A stretch of 45,887 nucleotides of DNA from Haplosporangium gracile (Eukaryota; Mortierellomycota; Mortierellomycetes; Mortierellales; Mortierellaceae), in contig JAAAUF010000239.1 of the NCBI GenBank assembly GCA_015499985.1, positions 1-45,887 of the forward strand, in the 5' to 3' direction. How positions within the stretch are numbered: the first letter of the stretch is position 1; each line of letters begins with the position of its first letter. Positions 10,292-21,780 of this stretch are shown here, piece by piece. The position numbers and the translations under genes are program-made. Below the pieces are notes generated by a model. It did no database searches and was not told the origin of the DNA. It was given only the letters and a program-made list of their open reading frames with translations.

Positions 10292-10673
10292 ATGTATCGA
10301 TAGCATGAACATGGACATATTTTTCACCTTTTATCCTTTCTTTCGGTGTCTGTGGGGAAAGGAACAAATAACGCTGGGATGAGAGCAATGCGGCTCTTTA
10401 TCCCAACAAGTAACAAGTCCAAAAAAGTGACTCCAAAACCAGTTCGCGAATCCAACCGTTGACAAATTGGATCCTGTCCCTGACCCTCGTCACTCCCCTT
10501 CCATTTTCACACATCGCTCATCTTTCTTTCCCCCCTTGCGCCTACGCTCGGTTTTCTTTCTTCCTTTCCTCTCTTCTTCTTTCTTTCCTCTCTTTCTTTT
10601 CCTTCTTTTTCTTCCCACACACCCACCACCTTCACTCCCACACTCCCTTACGACAACAGTTCACTTCCAACAA

Positions 10674-11344
10674 ATGGCTATCGACTTCCAGTTCCAGGCA
10701 CTCGCCAATAGCGATAACACTCTCGTCGCCGGCAAGGTCATCGCCGTCGCCTCGCTCGGTCTCTTTGCAGGATCCGCCCTCAGCTTCAGCGCCGTCATCA
10801 TGCCTTCCCTCCGCAAGTTCTCCTCCGCCTCCTCCCTCGCCATTTGGACTGAAGCCCACAACTCCTCCAAGTGTAAATAAGCTTCCTCTTCTTTGTTTTT
10901 TTTCATTCACGCGTACCTTTTCATTCATTTTTCTTGAAACATGAAGCTGACAATGATTGTCCTTATTCATAATATCAACGAATAGACCTGGAGTGGGGTT
11001 TGATTGCTGCCGGTGTTGCTGGATCTGCTGGATTGTACTACAAAACCAAGAACATCTCCTACCTCTACGGTGCCGTCTCCATTGCCTCCGTCATCCCTTA
11101 CTCCTTCATCGCCTTGTACCCTACCGCCAAGAAGCTCCTCGCCATCCGCCAGAACAACACCGTTGGAGGAAAGAGCGATAGCATGAAGGACAACAAGAGC
11201 AACGATTTTGATGTTGAGACCCTCCTCAGCCGTTGGTCCCTCTTCCATTTCGGACGCACTGTTCTTGGATTGGGTGCTTTGTTGGTTACGCTTTATGGCG
11301 TTGTCTCGGAGGATGGTGTTCGCTTCATCCTTTTCAACAACTAA
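10674..11344 (+). CDS. small DUF1772 (anthrone oxygenase-like) membrane protein
   Basis: Exons 10674-10872 and 10986-11344 (phase 1 intron, GTAAAT donor) give 185 residues. Four hydrophobic helices can be seen: KVIAVASLGLFAGSALSFSA (about 22-41), LIAAGVAGSAGLYY (about 72-85), LYGAVSIASVIPYSFIAL (about 91-108) and GRTVLGLGALLVTLYGVV near the C terminus. The segments YPTAKKLLA in the middle and LLSRWSLFHFGR before the last helix resemble the conserved parts of DUF1772 proteins, a family containing anthrone oxygenases of polyketide pathways and many uncharacterised homologues. No polyketide cluster genes lie nearby, so a biosynthetic role is not supported. The ATG is the first after a CT- then CA-rich leader. 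Confidence 0.8.
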
Positions 11345-11429
11345 ATTAGCTCTTCTGCCATGATGGATTCGCGGGAACGAACATATATTCAGTTCAACCC
11401 ATTCCCTTCCAGCCCCTTGTACTTGTAAG

Positions 11430-11435
11430 AATAAA
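11430..11435 (+). terminator. poly(A) signal AATAAA of the DUF1772 gene
   Basis: An AATAAA lies 86 bases after the stop codon; a second copy is at 11474-11479. Confidence 0.5.
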
Positions 11436-12899
11436 AAAAAAATAGATGTTCATTCCCTCTCTTTGCTTCTCAGAATAAAGAAAGACTGAATGAAAGAAAA
11501 GTGGTCAAGTTCTGGACATGGTCAACAGAATGTAGAAACGCCGATGGAAAGAACGAGTAAGAAGGGTAATGGACACGTAAGCCGATGCGGGCCGTTGGGA
11601 AGGAAGGACCAACAGTCGATCGCTCTCTTTTTCAAATGCGCTGAATGTCCATTTCGGATAGCTCCGTTATCCATTTTCCAAAGGTCGGGAAGAAGCGCAG
11701 ATGATGATTTACGACGGCTAAAAAAAAAAGTCAGAGCCAACACATGAGGGACGGGAAATTGATATTTATGTTCCTACTTACTTATTTTTGTACTCTATTA
11801 TGTTCGGAGACATGGGTAAGCGATTTGATTTCTGAGTGCACAAGCATTGTCCGCGGTGAAAGGTAAGAGGAATTGAGAGGTTGTCATCCACTCAATGGCA
11901 AACATGTGTCCATGACGCAAATAAAACAAGTAGAGGCAGCCCCACGCGTATGCAAACAGGAACAATCGTAACATTGGCGTCCGCGCGCTCCATATTGTGC
12001 CTTTATCAATTAGCCTTGGGTTGGCTTGGACAAAGGCTGTGTGCGTACATTGGTTGATGTGGAGTAAGCAAGTGAAAGAGTGTGAGGGGGACAGACATGG
12101 CCAAAGCACGCCAGCATATTTTTTCTCTTGTAGACAACGACAATATCTCACCTGATCATCTAGCAAAGATTGTTGCCGCGCCTCCACTTTTTTTTTTTTT
12201 TTTTTTTTTGGTTGACAGATATGCGGGAGAGATAAGCAAGCATTGCAGTGCTGACAAGGGGAGAAAGTGGTCAATGCTTTGTTATGTACTCTGCATAGGT
12301 CAACAAAGCCTTTGAACATAGATATCAACAACAGCAGCAATGCAGACGAAATACCCTTGCGTTTGCTTTTATAGGGGTCGTCAAGAGAACGAGGTGGTTA
12401 TTGATTGTTGTTACTATATCTTGTCAAAAGCGAGGTCGACTGCCTGACCATTTTTTTGTTTGTCGGCGAGTGAGGTGGCAATATCGACAGCTCACAGGGT
12501 CGAAAGGATAGGAGTCACTTGTGAGAATTTGCAAGAAACGAAGGCAGGACGATGTAAATGTTTGTTGAACACTTTCTGGGTGAGTGAGGAGCGAGGAGAG
12601 TTGAAAACAACAACAACAAAAAAGGGACAGGCCCAAGAGTAAGGGGGTCGAGGAAGGATGGGGGGAAGGAAGGAAGAGGGAAGGAAGGAGAAGGGGATGT
12701 CATCGTCAGTTTGTTCCTGCAAGGAGCAGCTCACTTGACATGGATTTGTTGCTCGACATGGCATGGTCCAGTACAATGAGCATGGACATTGAGGCAAACG
12801 TGTCAAGACTGGTTGTCTGCCAGCCCTTGCGGGCCGAAACTGATCGACCGAAACCTTTTTTTTCCCTTGGGTTCTTTCCTTTCTTTCACTTCTCTTTTC
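11436..12899. other. intergenic, no recognised gene
   Basis: Open frames here (for example 12340-11798 on the minus strand) pass through A/T homopolymers, have no recognisable motif and no consistent splice partners. A 21-base poly-T run lies at about 12189-12209. The right end (12845-12910) becomes CT-rich, like the leaders in front of other genes in the window. Confidence 0.5.
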
Positions 12900-12956
12900 T
12901 CACTCCTTTCTACTTTTGACTATTGCACACCAACCAGCAGCAACAATTACGACAAC

Positions 12957-13500
12957 CATCGACTTCAACGACTTAACTACTTTCGACTTGCCCATACCAT
13001 CCAAGGACAACTATTTCAAGTTCAGGACGAATTACTTATCCACCGGATTTGAAACATACAGCCATTTTCGCCGTGATCCCCGGAACCCCAAGCATTACCC
13101 CACTGCCGAAGGTACGGGCTACTTTCGACGATCATTTCATATATATTTCCCACATGGCGAAACCATTTTTCCTCTCGTCGTCGTCGTTGTCGTCGTATTT
13201 AATTTTCTTCAACAAGTCCGGTGTCTGACCGATGACTGAAGGTTAATTCATCTGCCTCAACACCAACGAGAGAGAGAGAGAACTGGTCTTTTCCGACATC
13301 CCTGTCGTTTCTCTTCTCCCCCCCACTTTTCCCTTTTGCTTCCAGCTCCTACTACCCGTCTCCACTCCTTTGCCAAGTACGAAAAGGGCTTGCGCTGCGA
13401 TACTATCGTGCCTGCCTGTCCCATTCAAAGCAATCGTTCTCGTTTTCTTTGTTCTCTATTCTTGTACTTACAGAACCAGCAAAGCGAGCGATGGGGTTGA
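12957..13500 (+). CDS. possible small gene or pseudogene, no AUG start seen
   Basis: After a CT-rich then CAACA-rich leader typical of this genome, a coding-like frame begins at ATCGACTTCAACGAC (12957) with the content FDLPIPSKDNYFKFRTNYLS and FETYSHFRRDPRNPKHYPT. A GTACGG donor at about 13112 and the CAG before CTCCTACTACC (about 13347) join in phase to APTTRLHSFAKYEKGLRCDT, ending at TGA 13498-13500. The predicted product is about 100 residues, Tyr/Arg/Asn-rich, with no membrane segment. I do not recognise it. No ATG lies in frame near the start. Position 12957 reads ATC in a context (CAACC-ATC-GAC) that would be a perfect start if it were ATG. It may be a gene with an unseen first exon, a near-cognate start, or a pseudogene. 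Confidence 0.35.
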
Positions 13501-15527
13501 CATAATCGAAAGAACTTTCATATGTCAAATAATCAAGGATTGAGGATTGCTCTTGTGCCTCTACGCAATGACCACCCCACACTTTGCACACTTTTACATT
13601 CTCACACATATTTTCCCTGTGCTTTTTTTGGGCGGCAGGGACCGAGAGCTCCTTTTTTTCTTTCTCTTCCATTCTTGCCACACAACGCTGCAACGAAACA
13701 GGGGCGGAGGTGGAGTGAAGGAAGGGAGGAGGAGAGAAGGGAGACGAAGAATGATGTTCTTTGCTTTGTATCGGAGACTTGTTGGAGGGACAGGACAGAG
13801 GACAGAGCGACGAAAGGGTTGGCAAGGAGAGGGAGAAACACGGCGGGAAGAAAGTGCGCACACTCGCACAAAAAACAGGGGTGTTAGTGTGTGCATTGGT
13901 TCCAAGTTGGACAACAAGCAAAAAATATAAAAAAAATAATGCGAGCATGAAGAAGAAGAGGTGCTAGAATTTCGTTTAAAGTGGATCAATGGACAAAAAA
14001 CACAAAACGAGTTTTGACTGTTCTTGTAGTAGGAGTAGTAGTAGTAGTTGTTGTTGTTGTTGTTGTGAGTAAGGATTGGCATAAAATATTGCCCGGACAA
14101 CCGCGCACTTGAATGGATGCAACGAAGGTTCAAAGATGATGATGTCTTTCTTTCTTTCTGATGTGGCCCGAATTGGTAAGAAGGAAAGGCATGACTATAT
14201 GTGTCTTGGGGAGGGTCCGTCGGAGTGAAAGGCAGAGGCACAAGGAGCACACGACAAGGCATTGTTTGTTGGTGTTATCGGGTAAAGGGCAAACCAAATA
14301 ACGACAGGAGGGTGGGCCGTGGGCCGGGGATTGTTGATCATCACAGTTAATTATTATAACTGTCGTCATTAGAAGTGCATGTTGTTAGCCTTCTCTCATC
14401 CGGTTGTCATTAATCAGAGCAGAGAGATGGGCAACGAAGAGTAGTTAAGAAGGAAGGTAGGCACTCAGGGGATGCGCCGATTTTATCATCACTTTTCTAC
14501 TCTTTTACTCTGCCTTTTTCCTTTTCTTTCTTGTCTTCTTGTTTTTCTTCTTCAAAACACTCTCATTCACACTCCACCTCCACCCGCATACAACATTCAA
14601 CCGTCTTCATACTGTCTGTATCTCCTGTCTTTCGTGTTGTCTCTCACTTGCAGCAACTCAAAACAAAAACCTTGCATTAAAAAACCGTCGCCTTTTTTTC
14701 GGTTCCATTCGTACTCTTCTCTATTCCCTTTTCCTTTTCCTTTCACGTTCACATCACACATCACATCACATATCACATTACACACATCCCTCCCCTGCCC
14801 TTCTTTCTCTCTTACTTTTTTTTTTTTTTTTTTCTTTTTTTCTCTAGTGGTGTTAACACGCGCATATTCTTTATATTCTGATCGATTGCAACCCACATAC
14901 CATACCATTCATCTACATCGTCATCTACTTTATCCTGCTCGCTCTCCTCTCACTTTCTTATTCCTCCACTGCTCTCTTCGTTACTTTTTGACTCTCGGCT
15001 GCCCTTTTGACCTTTTATTTCTTCTTTATCCGTCTTGCATTCATTACTCTACGACCTTGCTCTCCGCGCTCTCTCTCGCTCACTCTCCCAAACACAAAAT
15101 AATAATCAGGGGGACACATTGCATGCCACTTGTCCATCCGTGCTGATTCGATAGCACTTTCAATACTACATACACCGTTGGCCCTTTTTTATTTTATTGT
15201 TCACAAATTCACAAATAGAACAAAATAATCTCTTTTCTTGGCTAATTCACTCCTCTTGGCCTTTTTGTCTCTTTTTTTTTCGTCTCTTTTTTTTTCGTCT
15301 CTTTTCTTTTTCCCTCTCTTTCTTCTCTTCATCCTTCCTCTTATTCTCTTCCTCCTCCTCCTCTCTCCTCCTCTCTCCTGGTACCCCCTTTGCACGCCTT
15401 TTCCTTACCTTCTTTTCTTTCGTCCATTGTTCCTCACTGTCGCAGAGTGTTCATTCCTTCTTCTCTTCTTCTTTTCTCTGCGTCTCGCTCATTTCAGAAG
15501 ACAGATCAGACTCTTGTCATTCTCGCC
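13501..15527. other. long intergenic region and CT-rich leader of the sterol acyltransferase gene
   Basis: No supported gene. 13501-14460 is mixed and GA-rich in parts, with a (GTAGTA...GTTGTTGTT) tract at about 14026-14067. From about 14470 to 15520 the plus strand is extremely pyrimidine-rich, with a T run at about 14817-14833 and a duplicated TCTCTTTTTTTTTCG at 15269-15298. Long open frames through this stretch are composition artefacts. It probably contains promoter and 5' UTR of the next gene, possibly with an unrecognised leader intron. Confidence 0.5.
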
Positions 15528-17999
15528 ATGACCACAGAGCCAGACTCAAGTCTTCTTACCCCTCCTCCAGACCCAGAGCATATTCGCAGCGTACTCAACA
15601 TAAACATGGACGCTTGCCCCAACCCCCATACCCTCGACGACTTCTCAGAGGACGATGCCCTGTACCAGGACCACCTCGACGAGGCCACTACAACAACCAC
15701 AACCACAACAACCACAACCATGCTGCCCAAGACTGCCGTCAAGAAGAGACTGAACGACCTCGTCGCTCACCACCAGTCTCTCCATCAAAAGCGCCAGTCA
15801 TCGCCCCCCTCTGACGGAAATGGATCTGACGTCGAGGAGATCCTCCACCAATCCACTACCCAAAAGGCCTTTGTCGCTCCCGCCAGCACTCGAGCTCCGC
15901 TCGCTTCGTCATTCTCAACCTTATCAGCGCAGTCACCGGGTCAAAGCACAGGCGAGTCCAACAATCCCAGGATGCGTCTTCCGGATGCGGATCGATCCAG
16001 GATGGACACTTCATCCCTGTTGAACGGCAGCTCAAGTACCGCGTCTCTAGCAAGCACCCGTTCAAGCACCAGCCCAGGAACTCCCAGCTCCACGGACGGA
16101 TATCATGCCATATCGACTATATCTACGGTTACAACCAAGAAACGCAAGGTCCGTCGTCCCACGTTTGAGGCACGGAGCTCCCGACTGGATCCAGAGATGA
16201 TGGCCAAGAACGAGGACCCCTTCCGTGGGTTCCACACCCTCTTCTGGATTGTCATGGGCGCCTATGGGTTGATCACATTTGACCAGGAATGGACTAGGGT
16301 TGGGAAGGCTTTTGGTGGCACTCTCTTCTCTTCATTCTCGCAGGACGCTATCATCCTTGCAATCAGTGATTTGGGATTGGTGTTCTCGACCGGAGTAGCA
16401 TTCTTGTTGATCAAGGTCATCTCCAAGGGATGGATGAGATACAGGGTCGCTGGCATGGTTGTCCAGCACTGCGTCCAAGTCTTGTTCTTACTCTTTGCCA
16501 TTGCCTGGACTATCTGGAGGTAAAATAAGTGCCTTTTTTTGTTATTTGGTGGCGCTGTATCGCATGCAAGCTCTCTTTTTTTTTGTTGTTTGGACACATG
16601 TCTGTAGAAAATTCTTTATTTGTTGGCTTGTTGCTAACCAATTACTTATGTTGAGCAACTACAATCGTTTAGGGAATGGCCTTGGGTTCAGTCAGGCTTC
16701 TTTACTCTCCATGCTATCACCATGCTGATGAAGATCCACTCCTACATTGCCTACAATGGCGAGCTCTCTGAAAAGCTGATTCAGCTCAAGAAGAGCGAGG
16801 CTGCCTATGCTCAGATCAAGAAGGATGACCCCAAGACGACTGATGACGATAGTGAGGGTTCCAGATCAGAGAACTCCAGCCAGGCCGACCAGACTAATGA
16901 TCATGATGCGACCGATTCGCCCACAAGTGATAACGAACAGGACGCCAACCGTCTCCACCACCGCCTCGCTTCCGAGGCTGCCGCCGCACTTCTCCAGGAC
17001 AACGTCCCCTCCGACTCTGCCACCGTCAACGTCAGCCAACTTGCTGCTGAAATCGAGGAGCTCCGAAGCGACCTCAAGTGCCAGAACGGCGAACTTTGGC
17101 CCGCAAATGTAACTTTTGCCAACTTTTTCGACTACTTGATCGTCCCATCCCTTATCTACGAGCTCCAATACCCACGCACCAGCAGGTACGAAGTCTCTCT
17201 CTCCTGTTTTTTATGTGATGTGATCGTACGATTATTTGCCACCAAATTAACCTCATCTCACTTGTATGCGGCTGTTTTTTTTGTGTTCGATTAGAATCCG
17301 TCCCTTGTATGTGTTTGAAAAGTCTGTGGCCACTTTGGGAACATTCACTCTGTTGTACCTGACGACGGAGCACTATATTTACCCCGTGGTGTTTGACCCA
17401 ACCATTTCACCACTGCGAGCCCTGGTTCTGCTCTTGATACCCTTTATGATGAACTACCTTATGATTTTCTATATTATTTTCGAGTGTATTTGCAATGCCT
17501 TTGCCGAACTTAGCTGGTAAGCATGCACATTTGGTTTTTTATCTTGTAACTTGTCTTTGTCACCTGTTACTATTCAGTACAAATGATCTAATCGTTTGCT
17601 TTTGTCGTTTTGAATGATAGTTTTGCGGACCGCAGCTTTTACGAGGACTGGTGGAACTGTGTCAGTTTTGACGAGTGGGCGCGCAAATGGAACAAGCCAG
17701 TGCACCACTTTTTGCTCCGCCACGTATACGATTCGAGTATCGAATCGTTCCATCTTTCTAAATCGAATGCGGCATTTGCGACATTCTTTTTGTCGTCGTG
17801 CGTGCACGAGTTGGTGATGATGGTGGTGACACGCAAGGTGCGTCTGTACCTTTTTGTTTTGCAGATGCTCCAGCTGCCCCTGATCTGGATGGGCAACAGC
17901 AAGACTATCCGGGAAACACCTCGTCTGGCCAATGCTTTCTTCTGGATGGGCATGTTTATGGGTCCACCTCTTCTTGGTGTCGCCTATTGCTATGCTTAA
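15528..17999 (+). CDS. ARE1/2: sterol O-acyltransferase (ACAT/ARE family, MBOAT)
   Basis: Exons 15528-16519, 16673-17185, 17295-17516 and 17621-17999 join in phase to 701 residues. Residues 1-240 are low-complexity (Ser/Thr runs and a KKRKVRR basic patch), a variable cytosolic N terminus. The membrane part begins near FRGFHTLFWIVMGAYGLI. It carries the family hallmark FYEDWWN at 582-588 and the MBOAT catalytic His at 638 in SSCVHELVMM, followed by two more membrane segments. The enzyme transfers fatty acyl from acyl-CoA to ergosterol-type sterols in the ER, making steryl esters for lipid droplets. An acidic, Ser-rich insert (about residues 355-455) separates the second and third membrane parts. 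The start ATG follows a long CT-rich leader, and no upstream in-frame ATG is preferable. Confidence 0.95.
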
Positions 18000-18051
18000 T
18001 CTCTCTTTCCTTTATGACATTTTGTTATTTTATATCCTTCATTTTCTCAAA

Positions 18052-18057
18052 AATAAA
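18052..18057 (+). terminator. poly(A) signal AATAAA of the sterol acyltransferase gene
   Basis: It lies 53 bases after the acyltransferase stop and 33 bases before the stop codon of the oppositely transcribed HIT gene, so the two transcripts probably overlap at their 3' ends. Confidence 0.55.
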
Positions 18058-18089
18058 ACGACACAAAAAACCATTTCAAACATAACATT

Positions 18090-19033
18090 TTATGGTCGTA
18101 GCTTTTGTTCGAGGTTTGAAAGAAGTTCTGAAAGGTCCATATACCATTTCTTGCCAATCTCGTACTTTGCACTCCTCAGGGCCGTCTTGAAATCTCCTCC
18201 GAGGACATGCAGGTGTAGATGGTTAACCGTGTTGAATGGTGGAATGTGAAATCCGAGCCTAAAAAAAAGAAGCAACGCTCATTCTCTGTCAGGAATAATT
18301 TTGTCTCGTCCTTGTCTTCGAGTTGTTATCTCTTGTGGCGCGCGTCGTCCTATACCTGCAGTTTTCCGGTTGGTGGCCATGCTCTTTGAGGAGATCGAGC
18401 GCTTTGGCCTTCATCCTGAGGATCAGGTCATGGTCGGACGGTTGGACGGTCTTGACGGATTCGATGTGTACCACGGGGATGATGAGAATGTGCGTCTCTG
18501 CTGCTGGTTTGATATCGTAGAACGCTACTATCTCGTTGTCCTATTTGTCATGATGCGCGAAGAAGACGACGAAGAGAGAGAAGTTGCACAATACCTTTTT
18601 TAGTGGCGTGCTGAAAGTTTGACTTCGGCTAGGTGTGGCTTGAGTAAGCTACGTGTTGGTCACGCAGACAGGTAGATAAATTGGTGTCAAAGAGAGCAAG
18701 AGCCCTTTTGGCAACTAAGGTTGACAAACTGCTTGGATTTTCTGTGGGGCATGGCTCCTTTTGTTTTTTTTTGGTCAAGCAAAAGGTGGAATGTAATGGG
18801 GTGCCACTCGTCGTTATTTGTCGACAGTTTTGCGCTCTTCCCTCCTCTTCCTTTCTTCCTCACTTGCCACACCTTCATCACCGCACCAACGAAAACAGGA
18901 CCACCGCTGGTAAACAAATAACAGCTCTATGTTTTACCTGATAGATCACACGGTCAAGAGTGTTGCCCTGGACGATTTCACAAAAGACACAAGGCCGGCA
19001 GAGCAGTTTGTTCAGGAAAATTTTCCAGGACAT
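18090..19033 (-). CDS. HIT-domain nucleotide hydrolase (HINT-like)
   Basis: Exons 19033-18938, 18540-18356 and 18258-18090 join in phase to 149 residues. The HIT domain is complete. It starts at CVFCEIVQGNTLDRVIYQ, with the Cys-x2-Cys often seen in HINT3-type proteins. The strand DNEIVAFYDIKPAAETHILI follows. The histidine triad is NHLHLHVLGG with His at 107, 109 and 111; the last of these precedes VLGG as in the family. Such enzymes hydrolyse AMP-lysine, AMP-NH2 or similar adducts through a His-AMP intermediate. The first intron is long for this window (397 bp). The ATG chosen gives a short hydrophobic/basic N terminus (SWKIFLNKLLCR); a start further upstream is possible but not needed. It is tail to tail with the sterol acyltransferase gene, 90 bp between stops. 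Confidence 0.9.
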
Positions 19034-19667
19034 TCTCCTTGTTGAGTGAAGAGGCAATCCTTGTTGAGTTGAAAAGGCAATTGGACCGAAGTGGCAGCAC
19101 ACAGGACACAGGGAAGATACAACTTGTTGGTTATGAACGAACAACAGCCAAAGACAAGTGGAGTGAGCAGAAGAGAGTGAAGAGAGGGAGCAGGGTGGAA
19201 TGAGAAACAAAAGAGGAATGAGTTGGTGCTTCTGACTGTGCACAAAGGACGGGAAGGTGGCTATTTCACGTTCTCTTGTAGTCAGCAATACAAGCCAGCC
19301 AGCCAGCCAACCACGGCCACGGTGTCGTGCCCCCAACTAACCCCATCCTTTTTTTTTTTACCTTTTTTCTTGTATGTTCTTCGTTCTCCTTAGCGAATTT
19401 CTCTTTCCTTTCTTCTTCTTACATCAACACTAACAGCCCTCACATCACCAACAACTAGACAATCAACAACAACTAACCACACGCCCAGCGGTATTCAAAG
19501 ACAGGACCAACACTCGCTGCAGGAGAACACACCCGGTTCGAACCACAGCCAACAACGCAACACTAACAACATCACAACAACGGCCAACGACAACACATTT
19601 CACACAAAAAACTCCTGCATTTAAACAATAACCAGCACAAAACAGAGCACAACATAACACAGCAGAC
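19034..19667. promoter_or_regulatory. divergent promoter region, HIT gene and EI24-like gene
   Basis: A 634-bp region between two divergent starts. The left part is GA-rich on the plus strand. The right part (about 19350-19660) is CT- then CAACAA-rich, a typical unstructured fungal leader for the plus-strand gene. Confidence 0.5.
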
Positions 19668-20863
19668 ATGGTTCTTCCAGCTCCAGCTTACCCCGTCATG
19701 GGCGTGGTCTACCTGACCCGCAACATCCAGCTACTCGGTCCCCAGTTCATTCGCTCACTCGCCTGGGCACTAGGAGTCGCCGTATCGACCATTACCCCAT
19801 TAATCGCCCTCACCTTCAAGTCGCAACAAAAGCTTATCACAAGCGTCATCGATACGGCGTTCCCACGCATCGCAGGGATGAAGATCCTGGGTATCGGGAT
19901 CCAGACCTGGTCAACCATGTTCCTGACAATGGGAGAGTCCTCACTCCTGGTTGGGATTATCATGGGCGAGCTCTTCAAGAAGGAGCGTTCTAAGGGACTT
20001 TTCCAGACCGTCTTGAACAAGGAGGGGAATGTCCATGTGGGACCTCTAGCCCGGGTGACCGAGAACGGCGGCATTGTAGTCTCGTCCAAGATTGCAGCCG
20101 GGGAGCATTCTTCTGTTCCTTCGCGGCTCCATCAACAACAACATAAGATCATGGATAAGGCCTCGGCGTCGACGTCGCATTATGGACAACGGATGGGGCT
20201 TTGGCTGGTCACTCTGCCCCTCAACTTTGTCCCCGTCGCAGGACCTATCGCCTTTTGCTACCTAAATGGCAAAGTTCGCAGTCGTTATGTCCATCGACAG
20301 TACTTTGACATGAAGGATATGACTCAAAAAGAGCGCGACGACTGGATCCAAACCCGCAAGGTAATAACAGCCGACTGACATGTTTATCACAGGAAATCAT
20401 CTCTGGTTATCTCGTTGGTTTCGTCATGCGACTAACGCCAAGGCTACTTTTTTTTTTTCTTTTTTCGATGAAACAATAGTCTCAATACACGACGTTTGGA
20501 GTCATTGCACAAGGACTTGAACTGATTCCATTTATCGGGATCCTCTTTGGCTTTACCAACACCATTGGGTAAGTTTACTCGTTTCATTTGCACGAGTTTA
20601 AGACAAAGCAGGATAGACAGAGGAAGAAAAGAGGCGTTTATTTGTGATCCAATGGCTCTTCATAAAAGTGACAGCGTGCCTAGAGAGAGAAGGGGTAAAT
20701 CGTTTACACATTCCTTGTTTGACAGACAATTGTATTCACAGTTAGTTTCCTCTTCTTATCTCTATGACTTTTTAGTGCTGCTTTGTGGGCTGCCGACTTG
20801 GAGCGTCAACAGTACGAGCTTCGCAGCAGGAAGCTTCGGGAGACCAATGCTGCTGCTATGTAA
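19668..20863 (+). CDS. EI24 / Lds-Rrt8-like multispanning membrane protein
   Basis: Exons 19668-20360, 20480-20568 and 20776-20863 join in phase to 289 residues. The N-terminal part PVMGVVYLTRNIQLL followed by hydrophobic helices, the loop with MTQKERDDW, and the C-terminal block FGVIAQGLELIPFIGILFGF, then TNTIGAALWAADLE, resemble the fungal Lds1/Lds2/Rrt8 proteins and the wider EI24/CysZ fold. Yeast Lds proteins sit on lipid droplets and the outer spore wall; other EI24 proteins act in ER or vacuolar membranes. About four to six membrane segments can be placed (near residues 12-30, 36-52, 85-110, 182-205 and 240-262). The call rests on remembered family pattern, so the subfamily is less sure than the fold. 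Confidence 0.65.
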
Positions 20864-21780
20864 AACATTTCTTGGATTCGGCACCCCATGCGGATATAAC
20901 CTTCTTCAGGAACTCCTTTTCACCTGAACCCCTTCTCTCTTCTTTTACCTTGTACAATATTTTCCCTTTCACCATTTACGCACCATAGTATGCGCTTTTC
21001 TTCTTTGTTGCGCCTGATATAGTTTCAAGGATTTCAAACAACAAACGACAAAACTATCACTCCCCACTCTTTTCCTTTTTTTCAGACCCTTTCCTTTTCT
21101 CCCCTTTTATGTCCTTTTTTTGCCCCGAAATATTACTCTACATTTCTTTCGGCTGCTTTTTTCAATGCGCAGAAGAGGGTATTCTTTTTTACATCCGTGG
21201 TACAGAAAATGTGACTAATTTTGATTGGGATAGGATTTGAACCCACAACTTATAATGGAATAAATCCTAACGCGCCGAAAACAAAGTTACGGGTAGGGTG
21301 GATGCATTCATAGCGATGTTGCTTTGATGTTGGCTCTTTCAATCCTTGCTCCATTAGAATTCGAGGTCGCGTCGTCGATGCTTTGTTCCCTACCACTGTT
21401 GGGGTGTATGTTTTTTGTTTTTAAGGGTATTGATACTGTAAGCAGTAAAGTAGTCATTGCTATGGTCCAGGGCCGCCCTGCTATGATCTGCTGAGATCAA
21501 GCCTATTGTTCTACAGATTTGTTCAAAAAGAACAAAATTCGCGTTTTTCTTTTTTTTCTCTTTCCGGGTGCTTTTTAAGGACTATCGATGCAAGCAAGTT
21601 GAATCATTCAAGTGCGCAAAGACATGCATGATACGCGCGCCAATCGCAAGCAACCTTCTTGCAGCCTCTCATTCTGCCAATTAGTACCTCCTTCCTTTCA
21701 TACATGTGCATGACATGTGTTTAATTGTCAATCTTCTACGACACCTTTCTGATCACACTTCTACAGCCCAAGGCTCTTGG
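20864..21780. other. intergenic, with a tRNA-like fragment
   Basis: It holds the 3' region of the EI24-like gene, then sequence with no supported reading frame. It includes the tRNA-like fragment described separately (21223-21290). The inverted-repeat element begins at its right end. Confidence 0.5.
21223..21290 (-). other. tRNA-like fragment with a perfect B box
   Basis: On the minus strand the sequence contains GGTTCAAATCC (21243-21233), an exact RNA polymerase III B box, inside a foldable T arm (GTGGG-TTCAAAT-CCTAT, with two G-U pairs). It is followed by CCCAATC, which would be the acceptor 3' strand. Upstream there is no matching acceptor 5' strand and no clear A box, and the anticodon arm is weak. 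It is most likely a tRNA pseudogene or the remains of a tRNA-derived SINE, not a working tRNA. Confidence 0.35.

Larger units (their letters stand above)
9897..10673. promoter_or_regulatory. divergent intergenic region with simple repeats
   Basis: A 777-bp region lies between the minus-strand His-rich gene and the plus-strand DUF1772 gene. Strand asymmetry switches from GA-rich near the left gene to CT-rich from about 10490 to 10640 before the right gene, the usual leader composition here. Two short tandem repeats lie inside (10114-10137 and 10268-10291). Confidence 0.5.

Noticed and set aside
11798..12340. 180-codon minus-strand frame
   Set aside because: It runs through an A/T homopolymer encoding a Lys run and has no motif or plausible context.
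13594..14262. 222-codon minus-strand frame rich in Ser, Asn and Tyr
   Set aside because: Caused by CT-rich and (GTA)/(GTT) repeat composition; no protein features.
14472..15146. 224-codon plus-strand frame
   Set aside because: It lies wholly in the pyrimidine-rich leader of the sterol acyltransferase gene; Ser/Phe/Leu/Pro only, a composition artefact.
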